Part shown: positions 1 through 4,251 of the stretch, piece by piece | Layout of the letters: each line of letters begins with the position of its first letter | How positions within the stretch are numbered: the stretch's first letter is position 1 | NCBI GenBank assembly: GCA_004297555.1 | Contig: SCSV01000002.1 | Location: forward strand, 1 to 6,626 | Reading direction: 5' to 3' | Source of the DNA: Salinibacterium sp. | GTDB lineage: Bacteria > Actinomycetota > Actinomycetes > Actinomycetales > Microbacteriaceae | DNA length: 6,626 nucleotides | Made by a program: the position numbers and the translations under genes | The notes under the pieces: generated by a model | Told to the model about the DNA's origin: nothing | What the model saw: the letters and a program-made list of their open reading frames with translations, nothing else | The model's database searches: none

Positions 1-162
1 CACATACCGGCCGAACGAGCGCCCGACGTGAAGGTCAGGCGCGACAGGCCGTTCGAGCCCGCCACGTTCTTCTCGACGAGCGACATGACCTTCGCCAGCA
101 CGGCGGTCGGGCGCTGGATACGCCAGCACTTCCCCACCCCGAGTCCCTACGAGAGGCATTAG
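1..162 (+). CDS. C-terminal end of a phage head protein, possibly the major capsid protein (5'-truncated)
   Basis: Frame 1 is open from the first base to a TAG at 160-162, giving the last 53 residues of a protein whose start lies outside the window. The tail contains RRDRPFEPATFF followed by a short stretch that ends in a basic, proline-rich terminus. The stop touches the ATG of the next gene at 163, so the two genes are probably cotranslated. In many siphophages the gene before the head-tail connector encodes the major capsid protein or a small head accessory protein, and the assignment rests mainly on that position. I do not recognise a diagnostic capsid motif in so short a piece. That it is coding is fairly secure; its identity is a guess. 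Confidence 0.5.
   Translation, partial: HIPAERAPDVKVRRDRPFEPATFFSTSDMTFASTAVGRWIRQHFPTPSPYERH
151..156 (+). promoter_or_regulatory. Ribosome binding site of the head-tail connector gene
   Basis: GAGAGG lies 6 nt before the ATG at 163, inside the last codons of the upstream gene. It is a good purine-rich Shine-Dalgarno match and supports 163 as the start. Confidence 0.6.
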
Positions 163-855
163 ATGACCCTCGAATACGCAACCTTCGAAGGCGTTACCGC
201 GCGCCTCGGCTGGGACCCGGAAAGCGAGGACGAGTCGGCCGAGTCCGAGTCGAGCGAGTCCGTAGACGACATCGCCGAGGACAAGGACGAAGCCCTTCTA
301 CGCACGATGATCGGCCAGCAGAACGCCTGGATGGAAACACGCTGGGCGCTCGGCGGGCCGGTCGGCCCATCCGACCTGACCAGCCTGACTCTCGACGGCC
401 GCGACGCACGCTCGGACCGCAAAATGATGTTCGTCCGGATCGGCATGCGCGACATCGCTCGCGTGACCGTGGACGGCCGTGACATCGACGACTGGGTTCT
501 GCGCCCACTGGAGCATGACCGCCTGCCGGGCTGGCCAGCCCTCCAGATTTGGCGCAAGCACGGCATCTTCACGTATGACTGGGGCAACGTCGTCCTGTAC
601 GCCTCCGATGAGTCGGACAGTGAGGGCGGCTTCGGCTTCGCCGCGATCCCGGAGGACCTGACCGACGTCGCCGAGACGACGATCGTCCGCGCCTGGCACA
701 GCAAGCGCGCCGGCCAGCAGGACATGAGCGGCAACACCACCAACGGCCAGCCGATGGTCTCGCGCTACGTCTCTGAACGTGACCGGGAGACGCTGCGCGG
801 TTACCGCGATCGACTCTCGTTGACGCGCGGCTTCGCCTCGGTCTGGACCGGATGA
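163..855 (+). CDS. Putative phage head-tail connector protein (gp6-like adaptor)
   Basis: This 230-residue protein probably sits under the portal and forms the first ring joining the DNA-filled head to the neck. The clearest feature is the C-terminal block with RAWHSKRAGQQD at residues 176-187, followed by a charged helix rich in Arg and Glu (about 198-217), a layout I associate with head-tail connector proteins encoded after the capsid gene. Residues 18-43 form a highly acidic Ser/Asp/Glu tract, an unusual low-complexity insert near the N-terminus. A second short acidic patch occurs near residue 150. The ATG directly follows the upstream stop and has a ribosome binding site at 151-156. Its TGA overlaps the next start in an ATGA (852-855). 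The family call comes from pattern memory and position, so it could instead be another neck protein. Confidence 0.6.
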   Translation: MTLEYATFEGVTARLGWDPESEDESAESESSESVDDIAEDKDEALLRTMIGQQNAWMETRWALGGPVGPSDLTSLTLDGRDARSDRKMMFVRIGMRDIARVTVDGRDIDDWVLRPLEHDRLPGWPALQIWRKHGIFTYDWGNVVLYASDESDSEGGFGFAAIPEDLTDVAETTIVRAWHSKRAGQQDMSGNTTNGQPMVSRYVSERDRETLRGYRDRLSLTRGFASVWTG

Positions 856-1295
856 GCGCGACAAATACGAGCGCGTGGGAAGTGACCGTCGCCGACGCGC
901 TGGCGAAGAAGCTGCTCGCGATCGACGGCATCCTCGACGCGATCGCGCTGGGCGATGACGACCTCAAGAAGTATCCCGGCGTGCTGGTCACGACGCCGTT
1001 GACCAAATTGGAGGCCCGCAGCGGCTCGATGGAGCGCTGGAAGGCCACCTTTCCCTGCGTGATGGTCCACGACCTCCGCAGGAGCGCCCGCGAGACGCTG
1101 AAGGGCATGGGGACCATCGTCTCGCGCATTCGTCTGGCGTGGTGGGAAGGCATCGATCTGGGGCTCGCTCCGCTCGTTGCCGACTCGATGGTTGACAACT
1201 TCACGCCTGAGCTCTTCGAGATCACCGGCCAGGCGCTTCCGGCGTACCGTTTCGACGCGGTTGTCACGATCAGCATGACCGGCCTTCGGACGTGA
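852..1295 (+). CDS. Putative tail terminator or other neck protein
   Basis: This is a 147-residue protein with an N-terminal helix (about residues 10-33) followed by YPGVLVTTP, a central segment with WKATFPCVMVHD, and a C-terminal strand, YRFDAVVTISM (132-142). A helix, then alternating strands, then a final strand suits tail terminator proteins (lambda gpU-like), which cap the tail tube and bind the neck. A head-closure protein is an alternative, since connector, closure, gp10-like and terminator genes are often consecutive and only one gene lies here between connector and gp10-like. Translation is coupled on both sides: the start overlaps the upstream stop in ATGA, and its stop overlaps the next start in GTGA at 1292-1295. 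That it is a real virion-assembly gene is much safer than the exact role. Confidence 0.5.
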   Translation: MSATNTSAWEVTVADALAKKLLAIDGILDAIALGDDDLKKYPGVLVTTPLTKLEARSGSMERWKATFPCVMVHDLRRSARETLKGMGTIVSRIRLAWWEGIDLGLAPLVADSMVDNFTPELFEITGQALPAYRFDAVVTISMTGLRT

Positions 1296-1864
1296 TCGAG
1301 CAGCGCAGCATCTCCATGGAGGGACTCCAGGAGTTCTACAAGCGGCTCGCACAGCTGCGCGGCGAGAACCTCAACAAGACGACCCAGAAGTCCGCCAAGG
1401 CGGCGCTAAAGAAGACCGTCGTCCCGCCCATGAAAGCCGCGACGCGCTTCAAGGGTCACGGCCACGGACCAAACCATGGTCCGCCAGGCCGTCTTCTGAA
1501 AGCGATCGACGTCCGCAGCGCCCGTAAGCGTCCAGGCGAGATGTTTGCGCTCCGCGTCGGACCATCGGGCAAGACCGGCGCCAGCAAACCCTGGTACCTC
1601 CACATGGTCATTGGCGGCACCAAGGCCCACATGATCACCCCCGGCGGGCAAGCCGGCGGCGCGTTCTCATCACTCATCCGTCGGGCCAATCGCGGTCAAG
1701 CGCTGGCCCTCACGATCGCTGGTTCCCTCCGGTCGGTCGTTCACCACCCCGGCGCCAAGCCCAACCCGTTCGTTCTGGCCGGTCGCGGCCACGAAGCGGA
1801 CCTCAAGGCGCAGCTCGTCCGCGATCTACTCGCGGCCGCGAAATCAGGAGCAACCCCGACATGA
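1292..1864 (+). CDS. HK97 gp10-like neck / tail completion protein
   Basis: This 190-residue protein resembles the HK97 gp10-like family of neck or tail-completion proteins, which act at the head-tail joint. Visible features are a basic N-terminal half with GPPGRLLKAI (63-72), the core strand WYLHMVIGGTKAHMI (101-115), and the family-typical end HHPGAKPNPF (151-160), corresponding to the Gly-Thr motif and Pro-Phe motif seen in relatives. Between them lies a Gly/Ala/Arg-rich segment (about 116-148), probably a flexible loop. The chosen start is GTG at 1292, which overlaps the previous stop. An in-frame ATG at 1316 (residue 9) is a possible alternative that would lose only eight residues. The stop overlaps the next ATG (1861-1864). 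At 190 residues it is longer than many relatives, mainly because of the loop. Confidence 0.7.
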   Translation: MIEQRSISMEGLQEFYKRLAQLRGENLNKTTQKSAKAALKKTVVPPMKAATRFKGHGHGPNHGPPGRLLKAIDVRSARKRPGEMFALRVGPSGKTGASKPWYLHMVIGGTKAHMITPGGQAGGAFSSLIRRANRGQALALTIAGSLRSVVHHPGAKPNPFVLAGRGHEADLKAQLVRDLLAAAKSGATPT

Positions 1865-2217
1865 CGAAGAAGGCCAAGATGTTTGAGGACCCCGCCGCGG
1901 AGTCACAGGACGAGGCCGCTTCGGACGACGCTACGAAGTCGCCCGACGCGGAGCCGCAGTTCGATCCGGCCCCGCCGGCGTCCTCACCCGAGCCAGAGCC
2001 GGAACCCGAAGCCGCCACGGTGCTGGTGATCCCGCTCGACAACGGCTCCTACGTCAATGGCGTCCCGCATATTCCGCAGTTCGCCGAGGCCGAGCAGGCC
2101 GAGTCGCTTGTCGCCAGTGGCGCGTTCCGCTACGGCGATGCCGACGACAAGGCGGCTCTTGACGCGGAAGCCGCGTTCGAAGCGGCGCAGTCCGAGGGCG
2201 ACGCCGACCAGGCGTAG
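1861..2217 (+). CDS. Small acidic phage protein of unknown function
   Basis: I do not recognise a named family for this 118-residue protein. Residues 1-7 are basic, residues 8-52 form a disordered acidic Pro/Glu/Asp/Ala-rich stretch ending in a Pro-Glu repeat (SPEPEPEPE, 42-50), and residues 53-92 look like a small folded module with VLVIPLDNGSYVNGV, a short helix and LVASGAF. The last 25 residues are again acidic and Ala-rich. Short modules of this kind (a Gly-Tyr turn followed by a helix ending in LVASGAF) recur in small phage proteins encoded among head and tail genes, but their role is not known to me. It is coupled to the gp10-like gene through ATGA and ends just before the hairpin array at 2220. 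A structural accessory or scaffold-like role is possible; the acidic disorder gives no firm clue. Confidence 0.65.
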   Translation: MTKKAKMFEDPAAESQDEAASDDATKSPDAEPQFDPAPPASSPEPEPEPEAATVLVIPLDNGSYVNGVPHIPQFAEAEQAESLVASGAFRYGDADDKAALDAEAAFEAAQSEGDADQA

Positions 2218-2219
2218 CT

Positions 2220-2266
2220 CTATTCGCTCGGCGAGCGAATTCATTCGCTCGATCGTGAGCGAATAG
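2220..2266 (+). repeat. Four-part inverted repeat forming tandem or nested hairpins
   Basis: The octamer ATTCGCTC occurs at 2222-2229 and 2243-2250, and its exact reverse complement GAGCGAAT at 2233-2240 and 2257-2264. The outermost copies extend to a perfect 10-bp pair (2220-2229 with 2257-2266). Two exclusive folds are possible. In one, two hairpins stand side by side with 8-bp stems and loops of 3 and 6 nt. In the other, a 10-bp outer stem encloses a 7-bp inner stem with a TTCA loop. The array starts two bases after the stop of the preceding gene and lies about 55 nt before the tail tube start. No T-run follows, so it is not a canonical intrinsic terminator. A role in mRNA stability or processing, attenuation or protein binding is possible; none is shown by sequence. 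Confidence 0.85.
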
Positions 2267-2321
2267 CCCACCCAGAGCCGCGAAGGCAGGCCCTTCCCCG
2301 GTTCCCTCCGAGACCTGACAC

Positions 2322-3308
2322 ATGACGCTAGGCGTTGAAGCCCTTACCCGATTTCAGTCGGGTACGGAGAGCACGCCGGGAACATCGGTCCCCGCCACGC
2401 GGATTGACTACTGGGATCCCGGCTCCTACTTCAAAGACAACATCGAGAACCACAAGCCGGCCGAGGCGCGCAACTCGTACGCCAAGAACTACCGCTCGTT
2501 CCTGGTCAAGCGCAACCCGGCGCTGACCGGCGTCAAGTGGAGCCCGTGCTTCGAGACGCTCGTGCGCTACCTCCAGTTCGGCGCAAAGGGTGCCGTAACC
2601 GGCGGCGCAGGTGACGCGGGCACACCGCCCATGTACACCTACACCTTCAAGCGCACCGTCGCCTCGAACGACCTCAAGCACGCCACGCTCGAGGTCGGGA
2701 ACAACGTGCAGGAGTGGGACCTCGAAGGCTCCGTCCTGAACCGTTGGGACCTGAAGTTCACCGCCGGCGGCGCGATGGAAGGCACGATGGACTGGCTCGC
2801 CCTCAAGGCGACCGAGGCCTCCTTCACCGGCTCGCTGTCCGACACCACACCCGAAGACATCAACGGCGCGATGGCCACCGTCTACATCGACGACACGACC
2901 ATCGGCACCACCCTCGCTGCCTACCCACTCGACCTGTCGTTCAGCCACGACAACGGCTGGGCTCAGCTCCACGCGCTGGTCGGTCAGATCACCGCCAAGG
3001 AGAACTACCGGCCGCAGCCCAGCAAGGCTGACCTCGAGCTGAAGGTCGCGTTCGACGGCGTGGGCGAGTACGACAAGTTCGTCTCGCACACTCTGCGCAA
3101 GATCAGGCTGTCCTGTGACGGCGCGATCATCCACGACGCGGTCAAGAGCAACCTGGCACTCGACTGGTATGGCAAGTGGGATGCCTACGACATGGGCTCC
3201 GATGGCGGCCTGCACGTCGCGACGATCAAGGGCGAGTCGTTCTACAACTCGACCCTCGGCTCGGACTGGCAGATCGTCGTCAAGACCAGCCTGGCGTCCG
3301 TCCCGTAA
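2322..3308 (+). CDS. Major tail tube protein
   Basis: This 328-residue protein is the probable building block of the tail tube, stacked as hexameric rings around the tape measure protein. It is rich in alternating strand-forming segments, for example MYTYTFKRT (104-112), the stretch around 121-146 with WDLEGSVLNRWDLKF, LELKVAF (238-244) and the final WQIVVKTSLA (316-325). It has an aromatic, Asn-rich N-terminal region (30-60) and no signal peptide or membrane segment. The size fits the larger class of phage tail tube proteins near 300 residues, and the place immediately before the chaperone pair and tape measure gene is the standard one. No sheath gene is adjacent, supporting a siphovirus. 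The ATG at 2322 has only a weak purine-rich site (GAG at 2310-2312), odd for what should be an abundant product. It is not coupled to its neighbours and is flanked by hairpins on both sides. Confidence 0.82.
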   Translation: MTLGVEALTRFQSGTESTPGTSVPATRIDYWDPGSYFKDNIENHKPAEARNSYAKNYRSFLVKRNPALTGVKWSPCFETLVRYLQFGAKGAVTGGAGDAGTPPMYTYTFKRTVASNDLKHATLEVGNNVQEWDLEGSVLNRWDLKFTAGGAMEGTMDWLALKATEASFTGSLSDTTPEDINGAMATVYIDDTTIGTTLAAYPLDLSFSHDNGWAQLHALVGQITAKENYRPQPSKADLELKVAFDGVGEYDKFVSHTLRKIRLSCDGAIIHDAVKSNLALDWYGKWDAYDMGSDGGLHVATIKGESFYNSTLGSDWQIVVKTSLASVP

Positions 3309-3325
3309 ACCCCTGAACCCTGACT

Positions 3326-3341
3326 GATCGCGCCAGCGATC
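3326..3341 (+). repeat. Small perfect hairpin after the tail tube gene
   Basis: GATCGC (3326-3331) and GCGATC (3336-3341) form a perfect 6-bp inverted repeat with a 4-nt loop. It sits 17 nt after the tail tube stop and 5 nt before a second, stronger hairpin. It may act with that hairpin as a 3'-end or processing element. Confidence 0.55.
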
Positions 3342-3346
3342 CGCGG

Positions 3347-3376
3347 GCCGGCCTGCGTCAACGGCCGGCACCTTTT
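3347..3376 (+). terminator. Putative intrinsic terminator or attenuator after the tail tube gene
   Basis: GCCGGCC (3347-3353) pairs perfectly with GGCCGGC (3363-3369), giving a 7-bp all-GC stem with a 9-nt loop. ACC and then four T residues (3373-3376) follow. Stem strength is good, but the T-run is short and set back by three bases, so termination is probably partial. This fits the place: reading through a leaky site would give much tail tube mRNA and less of the chaperone and tape measure message. No promoter is visible between here and the next gene, so complete termination would silence the downstream genes. Confidence 0.55.
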
Positions 3377-3395
3377 CTCATGTCCCCCGCACTGC

Positions 3396-3399
3396 GAGG
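3396..3399 (+). promoter_or_regulatory. Ribosome binding site selecting a TTG start for the tail chaperone
   Basis: GAGG ends 8 nt before TTG at 3408. No ATG or GTG lies in this frame between the upstream in-frame TGA (3321) and residue 56, so this site decides the start. An ATG at 3380 is in a different frame and leads only to a short unconvincing reading. Confidence 0.6.
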
Positions 3400-3407
3400 T
3401 TTCTGCG

Positions 3408-3866
3408 TTGGCAAAAATCCAGGACATCAAGCTCGATGGCCAGACCAACTGGGCCGGAGTGGCCGACGCGGCGCTGCGCCTGCTGTCGGTCGATGATCCA
3501 CAGACGCTCTCGGCGGAGGACCGCAAGGAGCTCGTCTCGACCTTCAGCGTCAAGTCGAAGGTCAGTGTGCGGATGCACACCAAGCTGACCTACGGCCAGA
3601 TGCTGTCCCTTCCGCTGGCCGAGAAGGCCGCGCGGCAGGAGCACGCGCGCCAGCAGAAGAAGCAGGGCGCCAAGCCGGAAGAGTTCGATCGCGGCTGGTT
3701 CCTAATCTCGCAACTTTGCGAGAGCTGGACCGGGCTCAAGGATCCGGACAACGGTGAGGAATTGCCCTTCAGCGTCGAAGGGCTGCATCGGGCTGATGTC
3801 CAGGACGTGGCCCAGATCATCGACATGGTCAACCGGGTGTCGCAGGGCAACGACCCAAACGCCTAG
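3408..3866 (+). CDS. Tail assembly chaperone, short form (lambda gpG-like)
   Basis: This 152-residue protein is the zero-frame product of the tail assembly chaperone pair. In lambda and many siphophages the short form (gpG) coats the tape measure protein, and a rarer frameshifted form (gpGT) also contacts tube subunits; neither is kept in the mature tail. Here the evidence is position between tube and tape measure genes, size close to lambda gpG, absence of membrane or secretion signals, a conserved-looking VRMHTKLTYGQMLSLP core (54-69), a charged helix (70-95), and a C-terminal helix (123-146) ending at the slippery site. Translation starts at TTG 3408 with GAGG at 3396-3399, a weak start that may limit the amount made. 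The zero frame stops at TAG 3864-3866, two codons after the slippery heptamer. Confidence 0.82.
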   Translation: MAKIQDIKLDGQTNWAGVADAALRLLSVDDPQTLSAEDRKELVSTFSVKSKVSVRMHTKLTYGQMLSLPLAEKAARQEHARQQKKQGAKPEEFDRGWFLISQLCESWTGLKDPDNGEELPFSVEGLHRADVQDVAQIIDMVNRVSQGNDPNA

Positions 3867-4240
3867 AGCGGGAGATCGCACGGCATCTCGCCCGCGGCCT
3901 TCCGCCACCCGACCCGAAATCGATCGAGGACTGCCTCCCCTGCCGCGCCGCCGCGATACACGAGCGGCGGCTCGGTAAGGGCTCAGCCCGCACCCCCACT
4001 GACAACCTCGACTTCGAGATCGCGCTGCGCAAGGCGACTGATCTCGTGGCGCTCGATTGGACGCCGTCCACCGAAGCCGACCTCGACGGGATGGACCCGC
4101 TCGTGGTCGAGCTCGTGTGGGAGTTGCGCCGCGGCCAGCGCCAGAGCGAGCAGGACCGCACCCCGTCCGAGACGGGCGGGCGCCCCATAGCGGGTTACGA
4201 CCCGTCGACTGACCGCGCCAAAAGCACGGCCGGCACCTAA
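3408..4240 (+). CDS. Tail assembly chaperone, -1 frameshifted long form (lambda gpGT-like)
   Basis: This is the 277-residue fusion from joining 3408-3860 to 3860-4240 by a -1 slip, so base 3860 is read twice. The first 151 residues are shared with the short form. The extension adds 126 residues, beginning RLEREIARHLARGL and ending at TAA 4238-4240, eleven bases before the tape measure start. The -1 frame is open from 3797, so slippage must occur between 3797 and the zero-frame stop; the only canonical heptamer there is CCCAAAC. The extension holds a CLPC pair at fusion residues 176-179, a helical stretch with LDFEIALRKATDLVALDW, an acidic helix with VVELVWELRR and a disordered polar end. Its length is close to that of lambda gpGT. 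No good start or ribosome binding site exists for the extension alone, which further supports frameshifting. Confidence 0.8.
3854..3895 (+). promoter_or_regulatory. Programmed -1 ribosomal frameshift signal
   Basis: The heptamer C CCA AAC at 3854-3860 is in the correct phase for tandem slippage of both tRNAs onto CCC AAA. After a 7-nt spacer comes a stem: GCGG (3868-3871) pairs with CCGC (3892-3895), and GAGAT (3872-3876) with ATCTC (3885-3889), leaving a 2-nt bulge (3890-3891) and an 8-nt loop. An AGGG at 3844-3847, six bases before the heptamer, could act as an internal Shine-Dalgarno-like stimulator, as in E. coli dnaX. A competing small hairpin (3894-3897 with 3902-3905) overlaps the stem base. 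Confidence 0.82.
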
Positions 4241-4242
4241 CC

Positions 4243-4247
4243 GAAGG
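4243..4247 (+). promoter_or_regulatory. Ribosome binding site selecting a GTG start for the tape measure gene
   Basis: GAAGG ends 4 nt before GTG at 4252. The spacing is slightly short but the match is acceptable, and the downstream reading begins with a typical tape measure N-terminus. It lies in the short gap after the long chaperone stop at 4240. Confidence 0.55.
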
Positions 4248-4251
4248 CTCA

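Noticed and set aside
163..743. Minus-strand frames opposite the head-tail connector gene
   Set aside because: They arise from the GC-rich codon pattern and the GAGTC repeats of the + strand gene; composition is Ser/Arg-rich and without any domain.
2057..2266. A 69-codon + strand frame that ends inside the inverted-repeat array
   Set aside because: It overlaps the acidic protein gene out of frame, is Ser/Arg-rich in the manner of shadow frames, and its stop in the repeat is incidental.
2220..2266. Repeat array considered as a CRISPR remnant or attachment site
   Set aside because: The repeats are 8 bases, alternate in orientation and have spacers of only 2-6 bases, unlike CRISPR. There is no integrase or host sequence nearby, and an attachment site inside a structural operon would be unexpected.
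2328..3371. A 347-codon minus-strand frame opposite the tail tube gene
   Set aside because: It mirrors the tube gene almost exactly, has the skewed Val/Arg/Gly/Asp composition of a complement frame, and has no independent context.
2218..3407. Promoters in the two gaps on either side of the tail tube gene
   Set aside because: I found no convincing -35/-10 pair in either gap. Phage- or host-specific promoters of unfamiliar type cannot be ruled out.
4046..4240. A possible separate 64-residue gene starting at GTG 4046
   Set aside because: It is the end of the -1 chaperone extension. There is no Shine-Dalgarno before the GTG, and the frame continues open upstream to the slippery site.
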